A DNA stretch of 64,000 nucleotides, taken from positions 62,001 through 126,000 of the forward strand of contig CAWCGJ010000024.1 of NCBI GenBank assembly GCA_963795055.1, read 5' to 3'. The translations under genes and the position numbers were made by a program. This document shows positions 1 through 8,197 of this stretch, in pieces. The stretch is from JASHPR01 sp963795055. Its GTDB lineage: Bacteria; Actinomycetota; Actinomycetes; Streptosporangiales; Streptosporangiaceae. The notes beneath the pieces were generated by a model. The model saw only the letters and a list, made by a program, of their open reading frames with translations, was not told where the DNA came from and ran no database searches. Within the stretch, counting starts at the first letter, position 1, and every line of letters starts with the position of its first letter.

Positions 1-782
1 GCGCGGACGTTGATGATGCCGCGGCCGCCGACCATGGCCTGGGTCTCGTCGGTCCATACGCCGGTCGCGTTAACCACCTGCTGGGCCCGGATCTCCAGCC
101 CGGCCCCGGTCTCGAGGTCGACGGCGCGCACGCCGGTCACCCGCTCGCCCTCCCGCAGGAACCCGGTCACCTGGGTGCGCGAGGCCGCGTGCGCGCCGTA
201 CCCGGCCGCGGTCCGGACCAGCGTCATCACGTAGCGGGCGTCGTCCACCTGCGCGTCCCAGTAGAGCAGCGCGCCGGTGAGGGCCGACCGCTTCAGCGCG
301 GGCGCCACCCGCAGCGCCCCGCGCTTGGTCAGCTGGCGGTGCCGGGGCAGGCCCCGGGTCTGCCCGAGCGAGAGCCCGAGCAGGTCGTAGGCGCTGACCC
401 CGGCCCCGACGTAGGCGCGCTCCCAGGCGTGATGGGTGAACGGGAACAGGAACGAGACCGGGTGCACCAGGTGCGGCGCGATCCGCTGCAGCAGCAGCGA
501 GCGCTCTCCGAGCGCCTCCCGGACCAGGCCCACGTTGAGCTGCTCCAAGTAGCGCAGGCCGCCGTGGATGAGCTTGCTCGACCGCGACGAGGTCCCCGAG
601 CCGAAGTCCCGTGCCTCGACCAGGCCGACGGACAGCCCGCGGGTGGCCGCGTCCAGCGCCACGCCCGCGCCCACCACCCCGCCGCCGACGACCAGGACCT
701 GATGCTCGGTCTCCGCGAGCGCGGCGAGCGCGGCCGCCCGCTCGGCAGGCCCCAGCCTCGCCGTCACGCCCGCCCCAGCCAT
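1..782 (-). CDS. glpD: Glycerol-3-phosphate dehydrogenase, FAD-dependent (C-terminus outside window)
   Basis: Oxidises sn-glycerol 3-phosphate to dihydroxyacetone phosphate at the membrane and passes electrons to quinone. The N-terminal 260 residues are present. An FAD-binding Rossmann motif (VVGGGVVGAGVALDAATRG) lies near residue 30, followed by the family segment DFGSGTSSRSSKLIHGGLRYL. The ATG at 782 gives the usual short leader before the Rossmann fold. The gene runs off the left edge, so the C-terminal domain cannot be judged. It is downstream of guaB3 with a gap of about 37 bp. Identification is secure from the FAD and GTSSRSSKLIHGG motifs. Confidence 0.88.
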   Translation of the reverse strand, partial: MAGAGVTARLGPAERAAALAALAETEHQVLVVGGGVVGAGVALDAATRGLSVGLVEARDFGSGTSSRSSKLIHGGLRYLEQLNVGLVREALGERSLLLQRIAPHLVHPVSFLFPFTHHAWERAYVGAGVSAYDLLGLSLGQTRGLPRHRQLTKRGALRVAPALKRSALTGALLYWDAQVDDARYVMTLVRTAAGYGAHAASRTQVTGFLREGERVTGVRAVDLETGAGLEIRAQQVVNATGVWTDETQAMVGGRGIINVR

Positions 783-819
783 CACGTTCTGAACCTACCG
801 GGCGCGGCCGCCGGTCACC

Positions 820-1968
820 TCAGCCGGCGCGCCCCGCCGCCCCCGGGCGGCGCGGCTCGCTGGATGTCACCACGACCTCGACCCGCTGGAATTCCTTCAG
901 GTCCGAGTAGCCGGATGTCGCCATCGTCTTGCGCAGCGCCCCCATCAGGTTCATCGACCCGTCGGCCATCGTCGACGGGCCGTGCAGGATCTGCTCCAAT
1001 GTGCCGATCGTGCCGACCTGCACCCGCGCGCCGCGCGGCAGGTCGGGATGGTGCGCCTCGCTGCCCCAGTGGTACCCGCGGCCGGGGGCCTGGACCGCGC
1101 GGGCGAACGGCGAGCCGACCATCACCGCGTCCGCGCCCAGGGCCAGGGCCTTGGCGATGTCGCCGCTGCGGGTCATCCCGCCGTCGGCGATCACGTGCAC
1201 GTAGCGGCCGCCGGACTCGTCCAGGTAATCGCGGCGCGCCGCGGCGACGTCGGCAATCACGGTGGCGGTCGGCACCGCCACGCCGAGCACCGCGGCCGTG
1301 GTGTGGCCCGACCCGCCGCCGAACCCGGCCAGCACCCCGGCCGCCCCGGTCCGCATCAGGTGCAGCGCGGCGGTGTAGGTAGCGCAGCCGCCCACGATGA
1401 CCGGGATGTCAAGCTCGTAGATGAACTGCTTGAGGTTGAGCGGCTCGGCCTGGCCGGAGACGTGCTCGGCCGACACGGTGGTACCGCGGATCACGAAGAT
1501 GTCGGCCCCGGCGTCGAGGACCGCCTTGTGGTAGCGGACGGTCCGCTGCGGCGACAGCCGCACGGCGGTCGTCACCCCGGCGGACCTGATCTCCTCGATC
1601 CTGCGCCCGATCAGCTCTTCGGAGATCGGCTCGGAATAGATCTCCTGCAGCCGTCGGGTGGCCGCTTCATCGTCGAGCCCGGCCACCTCGGCCAGCAGCG
1701 GCTCGGGGTCGGGGAACCTAGTCCACAGGCCCTCGAGGTCGAGCACGGCCAGGCCGCCGAGGCGGCCGATCTCCGCGGCGGTCGCGGGTGAGACCACGCT
1801 GTCCATCGGCGCGACCACCAGCGGCAGCTCGAACCGGTAGGCGTCGATCTGCCAGGCGATGGACACCTCCTCCGGGTGCCTGGTGCGGCGCGAGGGCACG
1901 ATGCCGATCTCGTCCAGCGCGTAGGCGCGGCGGCCGCTCTTGCCGCGCCCGATCTCCACCTGGGTCAC
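820..1968 (-). CDS. guaB3: GuaB3-type IMP dehydrogenase-related protein
   Basis: A TIM-barrel protein of the IMP dehydrogenase/GMP reductase superfamily, 382 residues. It begins VTQVEIGRGKSGRRAYALDEI, the typical start of the actinobacterial GuaB paralogue. It has no CBS domains. Where true IMP dehydrogenases carry the catalytic Cys loop it reads VIRGTTVSAEHVSG, so IMP oxidation is unlikely; the family's real reaction is unsettled. The GTG start at 1968 overlaps the guaB stop by 4 bp (GTGA), so the two genes are translationally coupled. The barrel's phosphate-binding region (IADGGMTRSGDIAKALALGADAVMVGS) is intact. Confidence 0.85.
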   Translation of the reverse strand: MTQVEIGRGKSGRRAYALDEIGIVPSRRTRHPEEVSIAWQIDAYRFELPLVVAPMDSVVSPATAAEIGRLGGLAVLDLEGLWTRFPDPEPLLAEVAGLDDEAATRRLQEIYSEPISEELIGRRIEEIRSAGVTTAVRLSPQRTVRYHKAVLDAGADIFVIRGTTVSAEHVSGQAEPLNLKQFIYELDIPVIVGGCATYTAALHLMRTGAAGVLAGFGGGSGHTTAAVLGVAVPTATVIADVAAARRDYLDESGGRYVHVIADGGMTRSGDIAKALALGADAVMVGSPFARAVQAPGRGYHWGSEAHHPDLPRGARVQVGTIGTLEQILHGPSTMADGSMNLMGALRKTMATSGYSDLKEFQRVEVVVTSSEPRRPGAAGRAG

Positions 1969-3506
1969 GCCCGCCCCCACCCCCCACCCCGGCCCACTCC
2001 ACCGTAGTTGGGTGCCTCCGCCACCAACTGGATGTCGTGCGGGTGGCTTTCGGCCAGCCCGGCCCCGGTGATCTGGGTGAACAGGGCTTCCTGCAGGTCC
2101 GCGATGGTGCGCGCGCCGACGAAGCCCATGGCCGCCCGCAGCCCGCCGACCAGCTGGTTGGCCACCGCGGCCAGCGGGCCGCGATAGGGCACCCGGCCTT
2201 CCACTCCCTGCGGGACCAGCTTGTCCTCGCGCAGCACGTCGTCCTGGAAGTACCGGTCCTTGGAGAAGGACCCGCCGCGCTCGCTGTTCCGCATCGCGCC
2301 GAGCGAGCCCATCCCCCGGTACAGCTTGTACTGCTCGCCCTGGATGATGACCATCTCCCCGGGACCCTCCTCGCACCCGGCCAGGAGGCCGCCGAGCATG
2401 ACCGTGTCAGCCCCGGCGGCGATCGCCTTGGCGATATCCCCGGAGTACTGCAGGCCGCCGTCCCCGATCACCGGCACGCTGGCCGGCCGCGCCGCCTTGG
2501 CCGCCTCGTAGATGGCGGTGACCTGCGGCACGCCGACTCCGGCCACCACCCGGGTGGTGCAGATCGAGCCCGGGCCGACACCCACCTTCACCGCGTCGGC
2601 GCCGGCCTCGATGAGCGCCTGGGCGCCCGCCCGCGTGGCGACGTTGCCGCCGATCACATCGACCTGGACGTTGGCCTTGACCTGCGTGATCATGTCGATG
2701 ACCGCCTGGGCGTGGCCGTGTGCGGTGTCCACGACCAGGAAGTCGGCGCCGGCCTCGGTGAGCGACTGCGCCCGGCGCTTGGCGTCCTCGCCGACACCCA
2801 CGGCCGCGCCGACGACCAGCCGACCGCCCGCGTCCTTGGTGGCGTGGGGAAACCGCTCGCTCTTGGTGAAGTCCTTGACCGTGATCAGCCCGCGCAGCCG
2901 GCCGGCCGCGTCGACCAGCGGCAGCTTCTCGATCTTGTGCCGGGCCAGCAGCCCCAGCGCCTCGTCGGCCGACACCCCGACCGGGGCCGTGACCAGCGGC
3001 ATCGGCGTCATCACGTCCGCGACGCGGCGCTGATGGTCGGTCTCGAAGCGGATGTCACGGTTGGTGACGATGCCGAGCAGCGTCCCCCCGGGACCCACCA
3101 CCGGCACGCCGGAGATCCGGTACCGGGCGCACAGTTGCTCGACGTCCGCGACGGTCGCGCCGGGGCTGCAGGTCACCGGGTTGGTGATCATCCCGGCCTC
3201 GGACCGCTTCACCATGTCGACCTGCTGCGCCTGCTCCTCCACGGACATGTTGCGGTGCAGCACGCCCGCGCCGCCCTGGCGGGCCATGGCCACGGCCATC
3301 CGCGCCTCGGTGACGGTATCCATGGCCGCGGAGATCAGCGGCACGCGCAGCGTGATGTGGCGGCTCAGCGCGGCGGTGGTGTCGGCCTCGCTCGGCATGA
3401 TGGCCGAGCGGGCGGGCAGCAGGAGCACATCGTCGAAGGTCAGGGCCGGAGGGGCGAACTTGGCGGCGTCGGTCATCTCATCGTCGGGCTGCTCGGTTCG
3501 GGCCAT
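1965..3506 (-). CDS. guaB: IMP dehydrogenase
   Basis: Oxidises IMP to XMP with NAD+, the committed step of guanine nucleotide synthesis in the cytosol. The protein is 513 residues, the usual length. Order: N-terminal barrel start (LTFDDVLLLPARS, residue 22 on), two CBS domains (about 105-220), then the rest of the barrel with catalytic loop GPGSICTTR (Cys316). An internal Met at residue 11 (MTDAAKF) is an alternative start. The C-terminus ends with a Gly-rich tail overlapping guaB3. The groEL gene lies 87 bp upstream on the same strand; the whiB/sigD genes often found between them in actinomycetes are absent. Confidence 0.95.
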   Translation of the reverse strand: MARTEQPDDEMTDAAKFAPPALTFDDVLLLPARSAIMPSEADTTAALSRHITLRVPLISAAMDTVTEARMAVAMARQGGAGVLHRNMSVEEQAQQVDMVKRSEAGMITNPVTCSPGATVADVEQLCARYRISGVPVVGPGGTLLGIVTNRDIRFETDHQRRVADVMTPMPLVTAPVGVSADEALGLLARHKIEKLPLVDAAGRLRGLITVKDFTKSERFPHATKDAGGRLVVGAAVGVGEDAKRRAQSLTEAGADFLVVDTAHGHAQAVIDMITQVKANVQVDVIGGNVATRAGAQALIEAGADAVKVGVGPGSICTTRVVAGVGVPQVTAIYEAAKAARPASVPVIGDGGLQYSGDIAKAIAAGADTVMLGGLLAGCEEGPGEMVIIQGEQYKLYRGMGSLGAMRNSERGGSFSKDRYFQDDVLREDKLVPQGVEGRVPYRGPLAAVANQLVGGLRAAMGFVGARTIADLQEALFTQITGAGLAESHPHDIQLVAEAPNYGGVGRGGGWGRA

Positions 3507-3593
3507 GTTTCATCCTAGTGGCACCGGGTCCCGCGGCCGCGCCGTCGGCGCGGCCGCGGGACACCGGCGTGGGCCGTCCCGGTGAGCCCTGGG

Positions 3594-5207
3594 TCAGTGC
3601 GCGTGGCCGTGACCCTGGCCGGCCGCGGCCGCCTCCGGCTCCGGCTTGTCCGTGACCAGGACCTCCGTGGTCAGCAGCATCCCGGCGATCGACGCCGCGT
3701 TCTGCACCGCCGAGCGGGTCACCTTGACCGGGTCGATCACGCCCTGCGCCACCAGATCGCCGTACTCGCCGGTCGCGGCGTTGTACCCGTGACCCGACGG
3801 GAGGTCGGCGATCGCCGCGACGACCACGCCGCCCTCCGCGCCCGCGTTGTCCGCGATCCACCGGGCCGGGGCCTGGAGCGCGTCGCGCACGACCCGGACG
3901 CCGGTCGCCTCGTCGCCGGACTTCCCCAGGTCGCCGAGGCTCGCCGCGATCTGCACCAGCGCGCTGCCGCCGCCGGGGATGATGCCCTCCTCGATCGCGG
4001 CCCGGGTGGCCGAGATCGCGTCCTCGAGCCGGTGCTTCTTCTCCTTCAGCTCGACCTCGGTCGCCGCCCCCGCCCGGAGCACGGCCACGCCGCCGGACAG
4101 CTTCGCCACCCGCTCCTGCAGCTTCTCGCGGTCCCAGTCGGAGTCCGAGTTCTCGATCTCGGTCCGGAGCTGGCGGATCCGGTCGTCGATCGCGGCCTGG
4201 TCGCCGTCCCCGTCGACGATCGTGGTGGTGTCCTTGGTCACCACGACGCGGCGGGCGTGACCCAGCGTCTCCAGGCCGACGTTCTCCAGCTTGAGCCCGA
4301 CTTCCTCGCTGACCACCTCGCCGCCGGTCAGCACGGCCATGTCCTCGAGCATCGCCTTGCGCCGGTCGCCGAAGCCTGGCGCCTTCACCGCGACCACGTT
4401 CAGCAGCCCGCGGATCTTGTTGACCACCAGCGTCGACAGGGCCTCGCCGTCCACGTCCTCGGCGATCACCAGCAGCGGCTTCTTGCCCTGCGCGACCTGC
4501 TCGAGCAGCGGCAGGAAATCCGCCATCGACGAGATCTTGCCGCCGTTCAGCAGGATGTAGGCGTCCTCGAGGACGGCCTCCATCCGGTCCTGGTCGGTGA
4601 TGAAGTACGCGGAGATGTAGCCCTTGTCGAACTGCATGCCCTCGGTGAACTCGATCTCGAGCCCCATCGTCGGGGACTCCTCGACGGTGATCACGCCGTC
4701 CTTGCCGACCTTGTCGAAGGCCTCGGCGATGATGTCGCCGATCTTCGGGTCCTGCGCGGAGACCGTGGCCACGTTGGCGATCTCGCTCTGCTCCAGCACC
4801 TCGCGCGCGGACTTGAGCAGGATCTCGGACACCGCGGCCGCCGCGGCGTCGACCCCGCGCTTGAGCGCCATCGGGTTGGCCCCGGCGCTGACCGAGCGCA
4901 GGCCCTCGTGCACCATCGCCTGCGCCAGCACGGTCGCCGTCGTGGTGCCGTCGCCGGCCACGTCGTTGGTCTTGGTGGCGACCTCCTTGGCGAGCTGAGC
5001 GCCAAGGTTCTCGTGCGGGTCCTCCAGCTCGACCTCACGCGCGACGGTGACGCCGTCGTTGGTGATGGTCGGTGCGCCCCACTTCTTGTCGATGACGACG
5101 TTGCGGCCCTTGGGGCCCAGCGTCACCTTGACGGCGTCCGCGAGGCGGTTGACACCGCGCTCCAGCGCCCGCCGTGCGTCCTCGTCGAACTCCAAGCTCT
5201 TGGCCAT
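3594..5207 (-). CDS. groEL: Chaperonin GroEL (60 kDa), His-rich C-terminus
   Basis: ATP-dependent folding chamber subunit, 537 residues, collinear with Hsp60. Visible signatures are VTLGPKGRNVV near residue 28 and the nucleotide-binding segment GDGTTTATVLAQ near residue 86. The C-terminus is GQGHGHAH rather than the GGM repeats of the general chaperonin. In actinobacteria a His-rich tail marks the groES-linked GroEL1 type. It is downstream of groES with a 126-bp spacer holding a strong hairpin, and presumably under the CIRCE element ahead of groES. A second groEL elsewhere in the genome is likely but not seen here. Confidence 0.96.
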   Translation of the reverse strand: MAKSLEFDEDARRALERGVNRLADAVKVTLGPKGRNVVIDKKWGAPTITNDGVTVAREVELEDPHENLGAQLAKEVATKTNDVAGDGTTTATVLAQAMVHEGLRSVSAGANPMALKRGVDAAAAAVSEILLKSAREVLEQSEIANVATVSAQDPKIGDIIAEAFDKVGKDGVITVEESPTMGLEIEFTEGMQFDKGYISAYFITDQDRMEAVLEDAYILLNGGKISSMADFLPLLEQVAQGKKPLLVIAEDVDGEALSTLVVNKIRGLLNVVAVKAPGFGDRRKAMLEDMAVLTGGEVVSEEVGLKLENVGLETLGHARRVVVTKDTTTIVDGDGDQAAIDDRIRQLRTEIENSDSDWDREKLQERVAKLSGGVAVLRAGAATEVELKEKKHRLEDAISATRAAIEEGIIPGGGSALVQIAASLGDLGKSGDEATGVRVVRDALQAPARWIADNAGAEGGVVVAAIADLPSGHGYNAATGEYGDLVAQGVIDPVKVTRSAVQNAASIAGMLLTTEVLVTDKPEPEAAAAGQGHGHAH

Positions 5208-5281
5208 GAATACCTCATACTTACTTTTGCTGTGGCGGCTTGCTGCCGTTTGCTGTGGTGGCTTGCTGCTGCTTCATGCCT

Positions 5282-5317
5282 CCGCCCCGGGCCCGCCTGT
5301 CGGCCGGCCCGGGGCGG
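5282..5317. promoter_or_regulatory. Strong hairpin in the groES-groEL spacer
   Basis: Perfect 12-bp inverted repeat (CCGCCCCGGGCC / GGCCCGGGGCGG) with a 12-nt loop, just after the groES stop. It could be an mRNA-stabilising or processing hairpin, or a partial terminator that sets groES above groEL. No T-tract follows on the minus strand, which argues against a classic rho-independent terminator. Confidence 0.55.
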
Positions 5318-5333
5318 GGTTGCTAACTGTTCG

Positions 5334-5645
5334 TTACTTCTCGATGACGGCGAGCACGTCACGGGCGGAGAGCACCAGGTACTCCTCGCCGGAGTACTTG
5401 ACCTCGGTCCCGCCGTACTTGCTGTACAGCACGACATCGCCGACCTTTACGTCCATCGGGACGCGCTTGGCGCCTGCGTCGTCGAACCGGCCCGGGCCGA
5501 CCGCCAAGACTTCGCCCTCCTGGGGCTTCTCCTTGGCGGTGTCCGGGATGACCAGGCCGGACGCGGTGGTCTGCTCGGCTTCGAGCGGACGTACCACGAT
5601 CCGGTCTTCAAGCGGCTTGAGAACAACCTTGGTGGCGGTCGTCAC
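5334..5645 (-). CDS. groES: Co-chaperonin GroES (10 kDa)
   Basis: Heptameric lid of the GroEL chamber, 103 residues. The core LKPLEDRIVVRPLEAEQTTASG is typical, with the mobile loop around residues 20-35 and the C-terminal GEEYLVLSARDVLAVIEK. The GTG start at 5645 is supported by a strong Shine-Dalgarno sequence (GGAGGGGGAGG) about 7-9 nt upstream. First gene of the groES-groEL operon, with a CIRCE operator about 95 bp upstream. Confidence 0.96.
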   Translation of the reverse strand: MTTATKVVLKPLEDRIVVRPLEAEQTTASGLVIPDTAKEKPQEGEVLAVGPGRFDDAGAKRVPMDVKVGDVVLYSKYGGTEVKYSGEEYLVLSARDVLAVIEK

Positions 5646-5738
5646 GATCTGACCTCCCCCTCCGAAAAGGGCTAGCTGACATTAGAGAGGGCGACCATGG
5701 CGGCCTGCCGTCGCGGGTGCCAGACCAGCCTCGTCGCA

Positions 5739-5765
5739 TTAGCACTCTACTATGGTGAGTGCCAG
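5739..5765. promoter_or_regulatory. CIRCE element (HrcA operator) upstream of groES
   Basis: TTAGCACTC, nine bases, then GAGTGCCAG. The left half is a perfect CIRCE half-site and the right half matches the consensus GAGTGCTAA at 6 of 9 positions. CIRCE is the inverted repeat bound by the repressor HrcA, which is released on heat shock. The position between tsaD and groES fits control of groES-groEL transcription. Confidence 0.9.
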
Positions 5766-5774
5766 ACCGGAACA

Positions 5775-6832
5775 CTATCCGTACCGGGCGGCCTCGTCAA
5801 CCTGAGCCGCTACGACGCTGGTCACCGGCATGGAGGAATCGGCCGGGAACTCTAGCGGGGACGGCGGCACATCCCGCGCCAGCAGCTCCGCGCCCAGCGC
5901 GGCCACCATCGCGCCGTTGTCCGTGCACAGCCCGGGCCTGGGCACCCGCAGCCGGATGCCCGCGGCCTCGCAGCGCTGCCGCGCGAGCGCCCGCAGCCGT
6001 GAGTTGGCGGCCACCCCGCCGCCGATCACCAGCTGGCCGACGCCGGTGGCCCGGCAGGCGTCCACCGCCTTGCGGGTCAGCACGTCGGCGACCGCCTCCT
6101 GGAACGAGGCCGCGACGTCGGCCACCGGCACCGCCAGCCCGGCCGCCTCGCGGCCCTCGACCCAGCGCGCCACCGCGGTCTTCAGCCCGGAGAACGAGAA
6201 GTCGAAGGTCTGGTCCCGGTACTTGCCCCGGGGGAAACCGATGGCGGCCGGGTCGCCGGCCGCCGCCGCGGCGTCGATCGGCGGCCCGCCGGGGAACGGC
6301 AGCCCGAGCAGCCGGGCCACCTTGTCGTAGGCCTCGCCCGCGGCGTCGTCGATCGTGGCCCCCAGCGGCGTCAGCTGACCCGGCAGGTCGGTCACGAGCA
6401 GCAGCGAGGAATGCCCGCCGGAGACCAGCAGGGCGACGGCGGGAAGCTCCAGGGCGCCGTGCTCGAGCTGATCCACGGCGATGTGCGCGGCGAGGTGATT
6501 GACCCCGTAGAGCGGCTTGCCGAGCGCGAGGGAGTAGGCCTTGGCCGCGCAGACCCCGACCAGCAGCGCGCCGGCCAGGCCGGGGCCCGCGGTGACCGCG
6601 ATCGCGTCCACGTCGGCCAGCTTCACCCCGGCCGTGGCCAGCGCCCGGTCCACGGCGGGGACCATGGCCTCCAGGTGCGCCCGGCTGGCCACCTCGGGGA
6701 CGACGCCGCCGAACCTGGCGTGCTCGTCGACGCTGGAGGCGACCGCGTCGGCGAGCAGTTCGTGCCCGCGGACCAGGCCGGCCCGGTCTCGTCGCACGAA
6801 GTCTCGATGCCGAGTACGAGCGGGGCGGTCAC
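5775..6832 (-). CDS. tsaD: tRNA N6-adenosine threonylcarbamoyltransferase TsaD (apparent frameshift)
   Basis: Transfers threonylcarbamoyl from TC-AMP to A37 of ANN-decoding tRNAs, with TsaB and TsaE. The start is set by the GTG at 6832 overlapping the rimI stop (GTGA) and reads LGIETSCDETG. After that motif the frame breaks near 6782: the rest (GLVRGHELLADAVASSV onward) lies in another frame. One extra G in the GGG run there would restore about 352 residues. The metal-binding NHLAAH motif and C-terminal CTDNGAMVA are intact. TsaD is normally essential, so a sequencing error is more likely than a null gene. It is the last gene of the alr-tsaE-tsaB-rimI-tsaD run. Confidence 0.85.
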
Positions 6833-7476
6833 CGCGCGGTCCCGGCAAGGTCGCGCCGCATCACCAGGGCGTCGGCGCCCGAGGGCTGGTAGTAGCCCTT
6901 CCTGATCCCGATCTGGCTGAAGCCGTACCTGCGGTACAGGAGCTGGGCCCGGGTGTTGTCGGTGCGCACCTCGAGGAAGATCTCCGTGCACCCCCGCCGC
7001 GCCGCCTCGGCCAGCAGCGCCTCGAGCAGCGCCGAGCCGGTTCCCTGCCCCCACCGGTCGGCGGCGACCGCCAGGGTGACCACGTCGGCCTGGGTCGTGG
7101 CCACCAGCAGTCCGGCGTAGCCGACGATCTCGCCGCCGTCGTCGGCGACCAGGTAGTAGCGGCTGCGCGGCTGCTCCGCCAGCTCGCCCTCCAGCATCTG
7201 CCTCGACCACGCCTCCTCGCCGAACAGGGCATGCTCCAGCCCGAGCACGGCCTCGAGGTCGGCCGGCGTCATGACGCGCAGTGTTTGCTCCGCTCGCCTC
7301 CGGGGCGCTTCACTCCGCCGTCTTCCCTCCTCGCTCGGGCGCTCGTTCCTCGCTCCCTCGCTCATCAGTCCAGACGCCGGCGCGCCCCTTCGGCTCGGAC
7401 AAGCCTCGTCGCTCGGTCGCAAGCTCCCTCGCTCCTCAGTCCAGGCGGCACCGCGCCCCTCTGGCTCGTCTTTCAT
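6829..7476 (-). CDS. rimI: Ribosomal protein S18-alanine N-acetyltransferase RimI-like, with repeat-encoded N-terminal extension
   Basis: GNAT acetyltransferase; the family acetylates the N-terminal Ala of ribosomal protein S18. The core starts at LRVMTPADLEAVLGLEHALFG and contains the acetyl-CoA loop RWGQGTGSALLEALL and the C-terminal YRRYGFSQIGIRKGYY. The ATG at 7476 overlaps the tsaB stop (ATGA), giving 215 residues with about 68 low-complexity residues before the core. The ATG at 7272 would cut into the first beta-strand (LRVM), so translation probably begins upstream, within or before the repeat. An internal ATG near 7364 (MSEGARNER) is another candidate. The domain is certain; the start is not. 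Confidence 0.82.
   Translation of the reverse strand: MKDEPEGRGAAWTEERGSLRPSDEACPSRRGAPASGLMSEGARNERPSEEGRRRSEAPRRRAEQTLRVMTPADLEAVLGLEHALFGEEAWSRQMLEGELAEQPRSRYYLVADDGGEIVGYAGLLVATTQADVVTLAVAADRWGQGTGSALLEALLAEAARRGCTEIFLEVRTDNTRAQLLYRRYGFSQIGIRKGYYQPSGADALVMRRDLAGTAR
7352..7468. repeat. Imperfect ~71-bp tandem duplication inside the 5' part of rimI
   Basis: Two copies of GCTCCCTCGCTC(A/C)TCAGTCC begin at 7352 and 7423, each followed by a related CG(C)GCCCCT..GGCTCG stretch. The reading frame of rimI stays open through both copies and encodes Ser/Arg/Glu-rich peptide such as SEGARNER. This looks like a dispersed GC-rich repeat that landed in the tsaB-rimI junction and was kept in frame. Confidence 0.65.
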
Positions 7477-8153
7477 GGCGTGACCCGCTTGGGCTTGCCC
7501 GGTATCCGGGCGTCGGGCCGGCGCAGGTACAGCGGCTCCGGGGGCTCCGGCAGGGCACCGTCCGCCAGCCGCTCGGACGCGATCTCCGCGAGCAGCGCCG
7601 CGTCGGGATAGCGCGGCGGGATCGCGCAGGCTCCCAGCTCGGGGTAGAGCGCCGGGCCCTCGCCCGCGACCGGCCACGGCGCGCGGCTGGCGGCGGACGA
7701 CGCCGCGGCCAGCGCCACCTCAGCGGCCGGGCCGACCGCCGGCTCGCCGATACGCTGGCCCCCGGGCGCGTAGCGCGCCCAGTAGAGCTCCTTGCGCCGC
7801 GCGTCGGCGGCGACGATAAACTCGCGGCCCGCCGCGGCGGGAACGGCCGCGCGCGCGATCACGTCGAGAGTGCACACGCCCACGGCCGGGACGTCGAGCG
7901 CGCTGGCCAGGACCCTGGCGGTCACCAGGCCCGCCCGCAGCCCGGTGTACGGCCCGGGACCGGTCCCGACGGCGATCGCCTCCAGGTCGGTGCGCTTGGC
8001 GCCGCCGCCCTCGAGCACCTGCTCGATCATGGCCGCCAGCAGCTCCCCGTGCCTGCGGGAGCTCACCGTGGTCTGGCCGGCGAGCACGCGCACCCCGTCG
8101 TGCAGGGCGACGGTCATCGCCGGGGTAGCGGTGTCCAAAGCGAGCAGCAGCAC
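7473..8153 (-). CDS. tsaB: tRNA threonylcarbamoyladenosine biosynthesis protein TsaB
   Basis: Inactive TsaD paralogue that scaffolds the TsaBDE complex. The protein has 226 residues and begins VLLLALDTATPAMTVAL, the usual start of the ASKHA fold. The family motif VGTGPGPYTGLRAGLVTAR follows near residue 65. The metal ligands of TsaD are missing, as expected. The GTG at 8153 is the first start that keeps the whole beta-strand. Its stop overlaps the next ATG (ATGA), which supports coupling to rimI. Confidence 0.92.
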   Translation of the reverse strand: MLLLALDTATPAMTVALHDGVRVLAGQTTVSSRRHGELLAAMIEQVLEGGGAKRTDLEAIAVGTGPGPYTGLRAGLVTARVLASALDVPAVGVCTLDVIARAAVPAAAGREFIVAADARRKELYWARYAPGGQRIGEPAVGPAAEVALAAASSAASRAPWPVAGEGPALYPELGACAIPPRYPDAALLAEIASERLADGALPEPPEPLYLRRPDARIPGKPKRVTP

Positions 8154-8197
8154 GGTTGACCAGCGTAGGTCACGGCGCAGCGTGGCCGGGCCGCGGC

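Noticed and set aside
189..1791. Long plus-strand reading frames opposite glpD and guaB3
   Set aside because: They are antisense to well-motifed genes, Arg/Pro/Gly-rich and typical of open antisense frames in 70%+ GC DNA.
5215..5280. TTGCTG(C/T)..GGCTTGCTG direct repeats before groEL
   Set aside because: Short and imperfect, in a spacer; no second CIRCE element is present there.
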